DNA of 64,000 nt from Emcibacter sp. (GCA_021774785.1 JAJFIQ010000019.1:1115265-1179264); one strand, 5' to 3'; shown: positions 1 through 9,175, counted from the stretch's first letter. Numbers and translations are program-made. Notes: a model not told the origin generated them from the sequence alone.

Positions 1-2
1 AA

Positions 3-443
3 AATGCCCATCTCCATCGTGCAGATTGCAATGTGCATTTGGGACATGGGGTATATTTGCAAACCTCAGCGGAAGAAGTAGATGTATATGCTGCCTTTGA
101 TTCCGCAGCCGAAAAGCTTGAAAAAAGATTGCGCCGCTATAAAAGACGGCTAACCAATCACCACAAAAGCCGTTCAAACGGTCAGGAAACAATACCCGCA
201 CAATATAATGTTTTTGAAGCCGAAGCCGAAGCGACGGATGAACCCGACGAACATCTTCAGCCAGCGATCATAGCCGAAATGCAACTTGATATTCCGGAAG
301 TATCCGTAAGTGATGCGGTAATGAGACTGGACCTAGGTGAATTACAGACCCTGATGTTCCGCAACAGCTCTCATGGCGGATTAAATGTGGTCTATCGCCG
401 TACCGATGGCAATATCGGTTGGATAGACCCAAAAGTGGATTAA
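3..443 (+). CDS. hpf: Long-form ribosome hibernation promoting factor (HPF), 5' partial
   Basis: The reading frame is open from the window edge, so the N-terminus lies outside; 146 residues are visible. HPF binds the small ribosomal subunit and pairs 70S ribosomes into inactive dimers in stationary phase. The visible part begins in the end of the N-terminal S30AE domain (HLGHGVYLQTSAEEVDVYAA, then a lysine/arginine-rich helix). A variable linker follows, then the C-terminal dimerisation domain with MFRNSSHGGLNVVYRRTDGN and IGWIDP. The C-terminal domain marks the long form. ptsN follows 17 bases downstream, a common alphaproteobacterial pairing. Confidence 0.88.
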   Translation, partial: NAHLHRADCNVHLGHGVYLQTSAEEVDVYAAFDSAAEKLEKRLRRYKRRLTNHHKSRSNGQETIPAQYNVFEAEAEATDEPDEHLQPAIIAEMQLDIPEVSVSDAVMRLDLGELQTLMFRNSSHGGLNVVYRRTDGNIGWIDPKVD

Positions 444-460
444 CAACAGAAAACTGTCGT

Positions 461-928
461 ATGGAAATTACTGACCTGATAGATCTGAACGCAATAGTTC
501 CGGATCTAAAAGCATCCAGCAAGAAACAAACCTTGCAGGAACTGGCTAATTACGCAGAGAAGATCATTCCGCAAGCGCATCATGACATTCTGGATGTACT
601 GCTGGAAAGAGAAAGACTGGGGACAACCGGTGTGGGGCACGGCGTTGCTATACCCCACGGGAAATTTTCCAATCTGGATCGGCCCTATGGCCTTTTTGCC
701 CGACTTGATCAGGCCGTTGATTTTGAATCTCTGGATGATCAACCCGTTGATCTTATCTTTCTGCTGCTCGTACCGGAAACAGCTGGTGCCGATCACCTGA
801 AGGCCTTGGCAAAAGTTTCCCGAACGCTGAGAGATAAGGCTATTTGCGAAAAATTGCGCGGGTCCGAAGGCGGGGATGCCATATATGCCATACTGACATC
901 ACCTTCCCAGTCAAGCCACGCAGCTTAA
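461..928 (+). CDS. ptsN: PTS IIA-like nitrogen regulatory protein PtsN
   Basis: A 155-residue EIIA-Ntr domain, the terminal phosphoryl acceptor of the nitrogen PTS (PtsP-PtsO-PtsN). It regulates potassium and nitrogen functions rather than importing sugar. The phosphorylated histidine is in VAIPHGK, preceded by the family's GVGHG turn. An in-frame ATG at 419 lies inside hpf; the ATG at 461 gives the usual length and starts MEITDLIDLNAIVPDLKA, typical of the family. It follows hpf closely, probably in one transcript, and ends at a strong hairpin (945-982). Confidence 0.9.
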   Translation: MEITDLIDLNAIVPDLKASSKKQTLQELANYAEKIIPQAHHDILDVLLERERLGTTGVGHGVAIPHGKFSNLDRPYGLFARLDQAVDFESLDDQPVDLIFLLLVPETAGADHLKALAKVSRTLRDKAICEKLRGSEGGDAIYAILTSPSQSSHAA

Positions 929-944
929 CCAGAGCTAATCTATA

Positions 945-982
945 AAAAAGGGGCTGATCCAGCATTTGGATCAGCCCCTTTA
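945..982. terminator. Bidirectional intrinsic terminator
   Basis: A 14-bp perfect stem (947-960 with 968-981) around a 7-base loop. It is GC-rich at the core (GGGGCTGATCC) with A/T runs at both ends. It lies between the convergent ptsN and TPR/SPOR genes. The U-tract is better on the minus strand. Confidence 0.85.
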
Positions 983-1000
983 ATATTGCTTTGTATCTGA

Positions 1001-2431
1001 TTAGGCACCATCATCCGGTTTTGCATCTGTTTTGTCGGAATAAACCTTGCGGCGGAATTTTTCTGCCTTCTCTGTATCTTCATCAGAAACGGTACCTTCG
1101 GCAACCTCCGGAATACGAACCCAACAATCAGTTCCCTGTTCTCTGATTTCCCGGCAGGCTACTTGCGCTTCTTCCAGACTAGTCAGAGGACCGGCATTCA
1201 GGCGATAATAAAACCCATGTGGTCCACCTTCATATTTGGCATCCCCTAGGTCAATTTCGGAACGCCTTGGTTCCAGATCACCAATAATGTCAGAATATTT
1301 CTTTTTCAATTTTTCCCAACCGGGCATCAATTCAGATTTATTACGATAGGCTGCTATTTGTAACGCCCATCCCTGTGGGCCCAACAATGGCGGAATATCT
1401 TCTACTACGGGCTCAGGTTCCGGCTCAACAACAGCAATCGGCTCTGGTGGCACTTCCACCAAACGGGCAACTGTTACACTCTTGACCCGGCTATCATCTG
1501 TATAAACTTCATTGGCTACTTCAATTACATCCGTCTTCGGGCTGGTGGACTGACGCACAACGGCATCAAACCGATCGCCAGAAGAAAGACTAGCCAAAAT
1601 TCGGAAATATCCGAGGTTTTCATTAGCCAAATCTGGCCCATTATCAATAGAAAGCAGACGTGAAGACATCACTTCATTACCGGCAAGAGCATATGCCATA
1701 GCAAGATTTTGCCTATGGGTTGCCCCGGCATCCCTATGCTGTGCTGCCTGCTTCAATGTTTCAATGGCTTGATCATGACGAGATTGCAATGCCAGTGATA
1801 ATCCGTAGTTATTCAACAATTTCAGATTATCTGGATCAACATTTAGACCATCCTTATAGACTTCCATCGCCGCCCTTGGGTTCCCTTGTAATTCGAGAGC
1901 AAGAGCCAGACTTGTAATAGATTCCACATCACGGGAATTTATAGAAATCGCATCATGAAGCATGGGTACAGCCATTGCCGGACGATTGAGAGCGATATAG
2001 GTTTTGCCCAGCCCCCTTAGCGCACGCAAATTCTGTTCATCACGGGATAACGCAGACTGATAGGCCTTCTCTGCCTGCTGATATTGACCAACGGCCCGTA
2101 AGCTATCACCTAGTCCGACCAAGGGTGCAGAAGCAAAAGGATGATATTTCATGGCCCGGCGATACAGGGGTATTGCCGCATTATGGTCCCCTTCTGCGAC
2201 CATTTCATTTGCCAGCGCAACAAAGCTGCTTTCGGAAGCGCGGCCCTGCGTTCCCACCGATTGTACAGTTTTGCTGTTTACAGGCTCATAGCTTGTCGTC
2301 TGATAATCAGACCCACTGGAACAGGCAACGAGAAAAAGTGGCATCGCAACGGAAGCCAGTATTTTACCCATAGTTGAACCGTGTTTTTTACGTGGTAATT
2401 TCATTGTTTCACTCTTATCAATCTTTATCAT
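1001..2431 (-). CDS. TPR and SPOR domain lipoprotein (TadD-like)
   Basis: About 476 residues. The N-terminus has a lipoprotein signal with lipobox LVAC, so the mature protein is predicted to be lipid-anchored in the envelope. Residues about 60-290 are tetratricopeptide repeats of the TadD type (for example LLNNYGLSLALQSRHDQAIE). A proline/glutamate linker (EPEPEPVVEDIPP) precedes a C-terminal SPOR domain from GWALQIAAY to DCWVRIPE; SPOR domains bind denuded septal peptidoglycan. GGAG lies six bases before the ATG at 2431; an ATG four codons upstream (2443) is also possible. It is the last gene of a parA-RHH-TPR/SPOR operon. No tad pilus genes are in the window. Confidence 0.75.
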   Translation of the reverse strand: MIKIDKSETMKLPRKKHGSTMGKILASVAMPLFLVACSSGSDYQTTSYEPVNSKTVQSVGTQGRASESSFVALANEMVAEGDHNAAIPLYRRAMKYHPFASAPLVGLGDSLRAVGQYQQAEKAYQSALSRDEQNLRALRGLGKTYIALNRPAMAVPMLHDAISINSRDVESITSLALALELQGNPRAAMEVYKDGLNVDPDNLKLLNNYGLSLALQSRHDQAIETLKQAAQHRDAGATHRQNLAMAYALAGNEVMSSRLLSIDNGPDLANENLGYFRILASLSSGDRFDAVVRQSTSPKTDVIEVANEVYTDDSRVKSVTVARLVEVPPEPIAVVEPEPEPVVEDIPPLLGPQGWALQIAAYRNKSELMPGWEKLKKKYSDIIGDLEPRRSEIDLGDAKYEGGPHGFYYRLNAGPLTSLEEAQVACREIREQGTDCWVRIPEVAEGTVSDEDTEKAEKFRRKVYSDKTDAKPDDGA

Positions 2432-2473
2432 CTTACACTCCATTCCATAGGGCTCCGGTTAAACAGGCACACC

Positions 2474-2920
2474 CTATATATTTTGAGATGCTATTTTCAG
2501 CAAAGGAACTTTATCGTTGTTTTCGGCAAGATATAGGTCCAGAGCTTCACTGAGAATTACCTGACAGCTTTTACGCGTATGTGCTGAATATAACCTTAAC
2601 TTTAGGTGGTTTTCTTCTTCCATACGCAATGTCATTGCTATGCGCTTATGAACTGCAGGCTCATTAGACGATTTGACAGGCCTAGATTTTTTGGTCGAAA
2701 CTTTTCCCTTTGACGCTTTTTCTTTTATATTACTATTGTTATTATATTCACTGGGCGTAGCCACATTCTGTTGGAAATTCAATTCCTTAGCTGCCATTAT
2801 TGCCTTTTCCAGCGAACCATTCATTGATGATGATTCCGGGGATGGCGAGGCCTTACCTTTTCTAGCGAGTAAGGCGCCTGTTAATCTGGAAACCTGTTTT
2901 ACATTTTTATCATTTTTCAT
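2474..2920 (-). CDS. Small basic protein with C-terminal ribbon-helix-helix-like domain
   Basis: 148 residues. The first 85 or so are low-complexity, basic and probably disordered. The C-terminal 60 look like a ribbon-helix-helix fold: a strand (IAMTLRM), a helix (EENHLKLRLYSAHTRKS) and a second helix (CQVILSEALDLYLAEN). The start is five bases after the stop of the ParA-like gene, so translation is probably coupled. Small basic RHH proteins beside ParA ATPases often act as the partner or DNA-binding adaptor. No closer homology is recognised; the fold is judged by eye. Confidence 0.55.
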   Translation of the reverse strand: MKNDKNVKQVSRLTGALLARKGKASPSPESSSMNGSLEKAIMAAKELNFQQNVATPSEYNNNSNIKEKASKGKVSTKKSRPVKSSNEPAVHKRIAMTLRMEEENHLKLRLYSAHTRKSCQVILSEALDLYLAENNDKVPLLKIASQNI

Positions 2921-2925
2921 AACTA

Positions 2926-3636
2926 TTAAACCTGTACTTGTCTGCGACCAAAACCACCGCGCTGATTTGAACTTTTTACCTGACTTGCCTGATGCTGGAA
3001 TACTGTTCTTCTGAAATTCTTTTCCAGCCGATCATTGATATAATCCCAAAGGTCTTCAATTTCGACAGCTGATTTACCATTAGGGTTCACTTCCATAACG
3101 GTTCTGCCATCAATCATTGATGAGGCATATTCAGTCCTGTGGTGAAGGGTAATCGGTGCCACTGTCCCATGTTGAGAGAGGGCAATTGCAGCATCTGAAG
3201 TAATTCGTGCACGTGGTGTTGCCCCATTAACCACAAACATGAAGGGTTTATCTGTTCTATCCGCCAGTTCAACGGTACCCCCAGCTGCCCGCAAATCATG
3301 AGGGCTGGGTCTTGTGGGAATAACAATCAAATCCGCAACAGCAATAACGCTCTGAATTGCCAAAGTAATCGCTGGCGGTGTGTCAATGACGGCCAGCTTA
3401 AAGCCTTGTAATCTAAGTTCATCCAGATCTGTCAGTAGCCGCGAAATATTAGTCTGCGCGAAGGCCGGTGTCGGGGCCTCACGTTCATTCCACCATTCTG
3501 TCAGGCTACCTTGTGGATCTGTATCAACCAGCACAACAGGCCCCGCACCAGACAATTCGGCTTGTACGGCAATATGACCACTAAGCGTTGTTTTGCCCGA
3601 TCCACCTTTTTGTGAGGTAAATGCTAATACACGCAT
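2926..3636 (-). CDS. ParA/MinD-family positioning ATPase
   Basis: 236 residues from the ATG at 3636, which has AGGG upstream and directly precedes the conserved MRVLAFTSQKGGSGKTTLSG. That deviant Walker A box carries the signature lysine of ParA/MinD ATPases. The Walker A' region (VVLVDTDPQGSLTEWW) and Walker B/switch region (KLAVIDTPPAI) are intact. The family positions plasmids, chromosomes or protein clusters by nucleotide-dependent gradients. There is no parB or parS nearby, so this is an orphan ParA; PpfA- and McdA-like cargo positioning are comparable cases. Next genes: the RHH protein and the TPR/SPOR lipoprotein. Confidence 0.82.
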   Translation of the reverse strand: MRVLAFTSQKGGSGKTTLSGHIAVQAELSGAGPVVLVDTDPQGSLTEWWNEREAPTPAFAQTNISRLLTDLDELRLQGFKLAVIDTPPAITLAIQSVIAVADLIVIPTRPSPHDLRAAGGTVELADRTDKPFMFVVNGATPRARITSDAAIALSQHGTVAPITLHHRTEYASSMIDGRTVMEVNPNGKSAVEIEDLWDYINDRLEKNFRRTVFQHQASQVKSSNQRGGFGRRQVQV

Positions 3637-3883
3637 ATATTTCAACCCTATCCAATTTACAAAATTTGTTCTAGTACCCAACTTTAAAATCTATAGACAC
3701 CATTTCAACGATGCAATTATGCCCAACAGGTCTTAAGAAATAGTAAAGTCATAATGCTTTTTTCTTTTCTAACACTTTGATAATCAATGGATTATTTATA
3801 AAATTTTCACTATATTGGGCAATATTCAGAATTCGAACATATAAATTTGCTTATTTAACCCTGATGAAAAGGAGTAGAAAAAG

Positions 3884-4891
3884 ATGAAAAATCCTGTTGT
3901 AAAAAAACATCTTTTATCATTTTTTATATTATGTGGAAGTCTGTTTTTATCCACATACTCTACCTATGCAACTGTGGCTGATGGTGTTTATGCCTACGAA
4001 AAAGGGGATTACAAACAGGCTCGTATCGAATGGCTACCTTATGCAGCATTAGGCAACCCAAACGCTCTTTATAACCTGGGCCAACTCCACCGCATGGGCC
4101 GCGGGGCAGAAACTGATTATTTTAAAGCCAAGGAATATTACCAGCGGGCCGCTGAAAAAGGTCATGTTGGCGCCCAACGCAACCTGGGGACATTATATTA
4201 TTTTGGTCGTATCGGGGAATCGGATCATACGGAAGCACTTAAATGGTTGACAAAAGCAGCCATAAACAATGACCCCCGGTCACAGCTTATGGTTGGCACC
4301 ATGAATTACAATGGTGAAGGAAGCAATAAAAATAACATTCAAGCCTATGCCTGGCTCATGCTTGCCTCACAGAACGGTCTAAAAATTGCGACCACTTCTC
4401 TGGAAAAAATGGCTGATGACATGACCAATGACCAGATTACTCAGGCCAAAGCTCTTGCTCCAAATATGATTAATCGCCAATTATCGCCGGACGATGTGGG
4501 GCTGATGATAAAACATCAGGATGGGGATATACCAACTGTCCCGGAACTGAACACACCAGAACCAACGGCAATCGAACAAGCCATTCAGGAAACCCCAAAT
4601 GAGAATATACCTACGTCCACCTCCCCTCAGACAGGGCAGGATAACTATCGGGTACAGCTTGGTTCTTTCCGTTCAGAAAGGTCTGCGCAAAAAGCACTGG
4701 CGGACTTAAAAAACAGGCTTCCAGCTATTATAGAGAGCAGCCATGGGAATATTGAATTTGCCGACCTTGGAGAGAAGGGTATTTATTACCGTCTGCAATT
4801 AAGTCCGTTTGAAACCAGAGCCGGTGCCGGCGCCCTCTGTTCACAACTCAAAGAGAATGGCCAGAATTGTTATGTGGTGAGAACGCCTTAA
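3884..4891 (+). CDS. Exported Sel1-repeat and SPOR domain protein
   Basis: 335 residues. AAGGAG precedes the ATG. A Sec signal peptide (residues 1-30, ending STYA) is followed by Sel1-like repeats around 40-180 (NALYNLGQLHRMGRGAETDY, AQRNLGTLYYFGRIGE). A spacer of about 60 residues leads to a C-terminal SPOR domain (YRVQLGSFRSERSAQKAL to NCYVV). The likely role is periplasmic scaffolding at peptidoglycan. Its last 44 bases overlap the 3' end of the convergent pabBC gene. It is divergent from the ParA operon, whose last gene also encodes a SPOR protein. Confidence 0.8.
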   Translation: MKNPVVKKHLLSFFILCGSLFLSTYSTYATVADGVYAYEKGDYKQARIEWLPYAALGNPNALYNLGQLHRMGRGAETDYFKAKEYYQRAAEKGHVGAQRNLGTLYYFGRIGESDHTEALKWLTKAAINNDPRSQLMVGTMNYNGEGSNKNNIQAYAWLMLASQNGLKIATTSLEKMADDMTNDQITQAKALAPNMINRQLSPDDVGLMIKHQDGDIPTVPELNTPEPTAIEQAIQETPNENIPTSTSPQTGQDNYRVQLGSFRSERSAQKALADLKNRLPAIIESSHGNIEFADLGEKGIYYRLQLSPFETRAGAGALCSQLKENGQNCYVVRTP

Positions 4892-6689
4892 AGGTTACTT
4901 CCACCAAACCCCTGACGCTGTTGCCCATATATATATTTGAGCAATGGCGCAAATCACTGGGCGTAAGGCATTTCTCCACCAGACAGGTCGCAGGGTCGCT
5001 CATCATGGATTGTCGTAATGTACCGTTCAAGACACCGCTTGCCAAAGGTGGCGTATAAAGCGTATCGCCTTGTTTCAGGAATATATTATTAAAAGCACCC
5101 TCGGTAAGCTCGCCATGCTCATTTACGAAAATCACATCGTAACAGTCATGTTTCTTTAATTCCTGATCATATAATACACGGTCCGTGGTTTTGTGAAAAA
5201 TCATAGGGTTCTGACTATCCACATTGTTATCTGAAAGCATGACAAGACCAATTTCCTGATCTTGATGACATTCTATGGGAAATGACGTGATCGAAATTTT
5301 CCCCGCCCGTGATAATAATAAACGGGTTTTCCAAGATTTACTTGGATCAAGATATTTGGCATGACAGTCTAAATCATCCAATATGGTCTTTTCATCATAG
5401 GAAAAATCAAAATATCCGGCAGATGATTTTAGCCTTTCCATATGCAGGTCCATAAGGTAATAACCTTCACTTTTAGACCAGCGCAGGCTCTCTATTAAAT
5501 CAAATTCCCGGAAAGTTCCGGTGGCAAATTGGGCTTTCAACAGGCATTCTTCATATTCCTGGTCCACATCTGAATCAGCCACAATGGCACTGCCAATACC
5601 CATTTCTGCCTGCCCTGAATTGTCAATGGTGATGGTACGGATGGGAACGCTGAAGCAGCAATCACCATCAGGGGCCATAAATCCTATAGCCCCGGTATAA
5701 ATTCCCCGGGGTTCTTCTTCCAATTCAGATATAATTTCCATCGCCCGAATTTTTGGCGCACCTGTTACGGACCCGCAAGGAAACAAAGCCTTTATCATCC
5801 CGACCACATCCACATCCTCTGAAACTTCAGATTCAATAGTAGACGTCATCTGAAAAAGTGTGCGGTATTTCTCTACATCATAGAGACTTTTAAGCTTTAC
5901 AGATGCCGGGGTAGATATTCTGGCAAGGTCATTGCGTAACAGATCAACAATCATAAGATTTTCCGCCCGGTTCTTATCATCATTCTGCATAAAGTCTACG
6001 TTACGCTGATCTTCTGCCGCCGTACGTCCACGGGCACAGGTGCCTTTCATGGGCCGGGTTGTAATGCTGTGGCCAGTTTTTTTAAAGAACAACTCGGGAC
6101 TGAGAGATAGGACAGATAATTTATCTGACTTGATAAAGGCCCCATATTCCACCTTCTGCGCTGTCCTCATAGCAGCAAAATAACTTGTCGCGGAACCGGA
6201 AAAATCAAACTGAGACTTCAATGTAAAATTAACTTGATAGATGTCCCCTGCGGTCAGATATTCGTGAATATTGGTAACCGCCGATTTATAATCATCCTGC
6301 GAAATATTCAATTTCAGGTTTTCGATGCCATAGTCACCCTTGGCGAATGCTTCCTCCCAATGATCCTCATTGTCATCGGAATTTATCGTCAAGCGGTTTT
6401 CATATACGCCAAAGGAGAGAAAAGGTATGTCATATGTGTCACTGGCGCGTGGTTTAAGTTTCCCTTCCAGATAAAGTCCAGCTTCATAGCTGATCCAGCC
6501 CGCAACATAATATCCATCCTTCAAATATTGACGTATTTTCACAAAAGCGCTGTCTATATCACTTGAATTTTCCGCAACGATCATATGCAAAGGTATCTCG
6601 AACAAATATGCCGCGACCCTTTGATCCCCTGCCCGACTGTTATCCAGATAAACCGAAAAATCCCTGTCTGCTTTTTGCGTCCTAGCCAT
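4848..6689 (-). CDS. pabB: Aminodeoxychorismate synthase component I fused to 4-amino-4-deoxychorismate lyase (PabB-PabC)
   Basis: 613 residues in two parts. Residues 1 to about 390 are a chorismate-binding PabB domain with GDIYQVNFT, SLSPELFF, TRPMKGTCARG (active-site lysine), DLLRNDLARIS and PCGSVTGAPK. Residues about 395-613 are a class IV aminotransferase-fold PabC domain (LLLSRAGKISI, GELTEGAFNNIFL, PPLASGVLNGTLRQ). The fusion would make 4-aminobenzoate for folate from chorismate, with glutamine amidotransferase supplied by the TrpG/PabA-type subunit at 59171. Its 3' end overlaps the opposite Sel1/SPOR gene by 44 bases. Confidence 0.88.
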   Translation of the reverse strand: MARTQKADRDFSVYLDNSRAGDQRVAAYLFEIPLHMIVAENSSDIDSAFVKIRQYLKDGYYVAGWISYEAGLYLEGKLKPRASDTYDIPFLSFGVYENRLTINSDDNEDHWEEAFAKGDYGIENLKLNISQDDYKSAVTNIHEYLTAGDIYQVNFTLKSQFDFSGSATSYFAAMRTAQKVEYGAFIKSDKLSVLSLSPELFFKKTGHSITTRPMKGTCARGRTAAEDQRNVDFMQNDDKNRAENLMIVDLLRNDLARISTPASVKLKSLYDVEKYRTLFQMTSTIESEVSEDVDVVGMIKALFPCGSVTGAPKIRAMEIISELEEEPRGIYTGAIGFMAPDGDCCFSVPIRTITIDNSGQAEMGIGSAIVADSDVDQEYEECLLKAQFATGTFREFDLIESLRWSKSEGYYLMDLHMERLKSSAGYFDFSYDEKTILDDLDCHAKYLDPSKSWKTRLLLSRAGKISITSFPIECHQDQEIGLVMLSDNNVDSQNPMIFHKTTDRVLYDQELKKHDCYDVIFVNEHGELTEGAFNNIFLKQGDTLYTPPLASGVLNGTLRQSMMSDPATCLVEKCLTPSDLRHCSNIYMGNSVRGLVEVTFKAFSPHNNSGHSL

Positions 6690-6715
6690 AAAGCCGTATA
6701 CTCATAAAAATTTGT

Positions 6716-7705
6716 TTAAACTATTATCACAGTACCAGCCTGATCGGTCAACCTGACATTCACCTGCGGAAGGGTATGTAGGCATTCTTTAATAGTTGTA
6801 ACGGACATGGCACAAAATGCCGTGGACAGGGCATCCGCCATAGTAGCTTCGGGAGCTGTCACCGTCACCGATGAATATCGGTGAGCAGACTTTCCAGTTT
6901 GCGGATCAAACAAATGATGAAATTCACCATGACTATCAAATATGTCGTCCGTACCAGAAGATGTCGCCACCGCACCCTGATGTATTTCAAGGATATGGGA
7001 AAATTCGCCAAAATTCTGTGGGTCTGCCAATCCAATTCGCCACGGTGATTTATCGGCCTGTGGTCCCAGCGCCCGATATTCGCCAATATCCACCAGAACA
7101 GACATCATACCCTCGCTCTGCAGATATGCGGACACACGGTCCGTAACATACCCCTGAGCAATACCGTTTAAAGTCACCGCCATGCCTTTACGATCAAATG
7201 AAATTAGTTCCGGGGAAATAGACAATTTCTCATAACCAATGAGTTTCTGGATTATTTGCAATTCTTCATCTGGCGACCATTTTTGATTATAGTTTTGTGT
7301 CGCATAATATTGCCATAAGGGCTGAACCGTGACATCAAAAGCCCCAGAAGTTATTTGGCTGATGTGTTTGGATATCCGCAACAAATCAACAAACTCAACG
7401 GGCGGGTTATAAATAACACCGTCACGGTTTAAGGTGGAAAGAAGTGAATTTGGTTGGTACAGGCTGAAATATGCTTCCATGTCCCGAATGATTTTCACTG
7501 AATTTTGCATGATACGCTGTGCAGCCTTTTTATCTTGATGATAAAGCTGCAAGGATACCTCTGCCCCAAGAGCAAAACCATGCCATTGATGCAAACTGGG
7601 TTTTTCATTTGACACAATTGCCATTGCCGCATGTGGCACTGTACAAGCCGCCAAACTTGCAGCCATAAGCTTGATAGCCCTTCTTCTTTGGTGTGAAGCA
7701 ACCAT
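6716..7705 (-). CDS. apbE: ApbE-family FAD:protein FMN transferase
   Basis: About 329 residues. It attaches FMN covalently to a threonine or serine of extracytoplasmic flavoproteins, using FAD as donor. The N-terminus (SHQRRRAIKLMAASLAACTV) has arginines and a hydrophobic segment ending AMA, a Sec or Tat export signal. ApbE core features are MEAYFSLYQPNSLLSTLN, SGAFDVTVQPLW, TLNGIAQGYVTDR, VDIGEYRALG and the C-terminal ATMADALSTAFCAM, which carries the metal-binding aspartate. ATG 7705 is preferred over a TTG four codons upstream. It is divergent from a cluster encoding an FMN-binding protein, its probable substrate. Confidence 0.88.
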   Translation of the reverse strand: MVASHQRRRAIKLMAASLAACTVPHAAMAIVSNEKPSLHQWHGFALGAEVSLQLYHQDKKAAQRIMQNSVKIIRDMEAYFSLYQPNSLLSTLNRDGVIYNPPVEFVDLLRISKHISQITSGAFDVTVQPLWQYYATQNYNQKWSPDEELQIIQKLIGYEKLSISPELISFDRKGMAVTLNGIAQGYVTDRVSAYLQSEGMMSVLVDIGEYRALGPQADKSPWRIGLADPQNFGEFSHILEIHQGAVATSSGTDDIFDSHGEFHHLFDPQTGKSAHRYSSVTVTAPEATMADALSTAFCAMSVTTIKECLHTLPQVNVRLTDQAGTVIIV

Positions 7706-7766
7706 AAATTCGCTCAAATATTCTCAGTTATTAAATTTTAATTTTGCATTATTAAGTTTTTGTTAT

Positions 7767-7781
7767 TGATAATGCAAATCA
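7767..7781. promoter_or_regulatory. Possible Fur-box half-site in divergent promoter
   Basis: The left half TGATAAT matches the 7-1-7 Fur consensus (TGATAATnATTATCA) exactly. The right half keeps only the ATCA end. It is 62 bases upstream of apbE on the minus strand and near the second site at 7813. Weak on its own. Confidence 0.35.
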
Positions 7782-7812
7782 TATCTGATAAATGCTGTTT
7801 CAACAACTTTTA

Positions 7813-7831
7813 ATTAATAATGATTATTAAT
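7813..7831. promoter_or_regulatory. Fur-box-like palindrome in divergent promoter
   Basis: A perfect 9-1-9 inverted repeat, ATTAATAAT-G-ATTATTAAT. Its inner 15 bases differ from the Fur 7-1-7 consensus by one symmetrical substitution per arm. It lies 54 bases upstream of the porin start, between apbE and the porin. This suggests iron control of both transcripts; the region is AT-rich, so a chance palindrome is possible. Confidence 0.5.
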
Positions 7832-7885
7832 AACAATAGTTAATATGTTTAATATCAATACTCTAGATAAAATTGAGGAAATAAA

Positions 7886-9151
7886 ATGACTAAAAACTTT
7901 ATGAAGGCAACTGTATCTACTCTGGCTATATCCCTTGCCTTTTCAGCCTCAAGCGCCCTGGCACAGGAACTGCCCAGCAAGGAAGAAATGTGGCAGATGA
8001 TCTTGAAACAACAGGAGCAAATTAAAAAACTAGAGGCTATTGTTGGTATTACGAATGAAAAAGTTAATGAAACCGCAGTCAAGGTAGCTGAGAACCAGGA
8101 AAAAATTGAAGCAACTGGTGACGTGCTCGATCAGGTCGCAAGCATTGACGGTTCTGCGGGTCATAATATAACCGCAGTAGGTGGCTATGCGGAACTACAT
8201 TATAACGGTGGTGATGCAGACCAGATTGATCTTCATCGTTTCGTGGTATTCCTCAGCCATGAATTCACCGAAAAAATCCGGTTTTTCAGTGAATTTGAAG
8301 TGGAACATTCCATCGCTGGTGAAGGAAAGGTTGGTGAAGTTGAAATTGAACAGGCTTTTGTGGAAATGGACCTGTCCGAAAATCACAGAGTTGGTGTAGG
8401 CCTGCAACTAATTCCGGTTGGCATCATAAATGAAACCCATGAGCCACCAACATTTTACGGGGTTGAGCGCAACAATGTTGAGAAAAACATCATCCCCGCC
8501 ACATGGTGGGAAGCGGGCATCAAGCTGAGCGGTGATCTGAATGAAAGCATCAGCTATGACCTTATGATGCATTCCGGTCTGGATACCACTGGCAAAGGAT
8601 ATAATATCCGCAGTGGCCGTCAAAAAGTCGGCAAAGCACCCTGGAAAAACACTGCCTTTACTGCGCGGGTAAGCTGGCATGGCATCCCTGGCGTGGAAGT
8701 CGGTGCAACTGTCCAATATCAGGACGACATCACCCAAAGCAGTACCGCCGATGAAAATGCCTCTGCCACCCTGTTTGAGATACACACAAATATTAATCGC
8801 GCCGTGAGTGAAAATGCCACTATCGGTTTCCGTGCCCTATACGCTCAATGGAATGTCAATGCCGTTGAGGCTGAGCTAATCGGCCGGGACACACAACGGG
8901 GCTGGTATGTGGAACCATCCTATAAAATTGCCCTGAATAACGAACATAGCGTTGGTTTCTTTGCCCGCTACAGTGTATGGGATAATGAAGCCGGCGATAG
9001 CGTTGACAGTGAATTCAAACAGACCAATTTTGGTGTCAATTACTGGCCCCATGAGAATGTGGTACTGAAACTTGATTACCAGATTGACAATTTTGCCAAT
9101 AGTCCCAGTGAAGATAATCGTATCAATCTTGGTGTTGGGCTTCAGTTCTAA
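7886..9151 (+). CDS. Outer-membrane porin with N-terminal coiled coil (OprP/OprO-like)
   Basis: 421 residues. GAGG lies before the ATG. The signal peptide ends SSALA. A coiled coil follows at about residues 30-85 (ILKQQEQIKKLEAIVG), then a beta-barrel of alternating strands from VGGYAELHYNG to the C-terminal NLGVGLQF, whose terminal phenylalanine is the usual Bam signal. The barrel segment DLHRFVVFLSHEFTEKIRFF resembles phosphate-selective porins O and P. The substrate cannot be read from the sequence. It is the first gene of a four-gene set downstream of the Fur-like sites, so it may serve iron or flavin-linked reduction rather than phosphate. Confidence 0.75.
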   Translation: MTKNFMKATVSTLAISLAFSASSALAQELPSKEEMWQMILKQQEQIKKLEAIVGITNEKVNETAVKVAENQEKIEATGDVLDQVASIDGSAGHNITAVGGYAELHYNGGDADQIDLHRFVVFLSHEFTEKIRFFSEFEVEHSIAGEGKVGEVEIEQAFVEMDLSENHRVGVGLQLIPVGIINETHEPPTFYGVERNNVEKNIIPATWWEAGIKLSGDLNESISYDLMMHSGLDTTGKGYNIRSGRQKVGKAPWKNTAFTARVSWHGIPGVEVGATVQYQDDITQSSTADENASATLFEIHTNINRAVSENATIGFRALYAQWNVNAVEAELIGRDTQRGWYVEPSYKIALNNEHSVGFFARYSVWDNEAGDSVDSEFKQTNFGVNYWPHENVVLKLDYQIDNFANSPSEDNRINLGVGLQF

Positions 9152-9175
9152 AAAAATTAAGGCTATAAAGGAAAA

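Noticed and set aside
1001..2431. Evidence of a Tad pilus locus from the TadD-like gene
   Set aside because: No other tad or cpa genes are present, and the SPOR domain is not a TadD feature.
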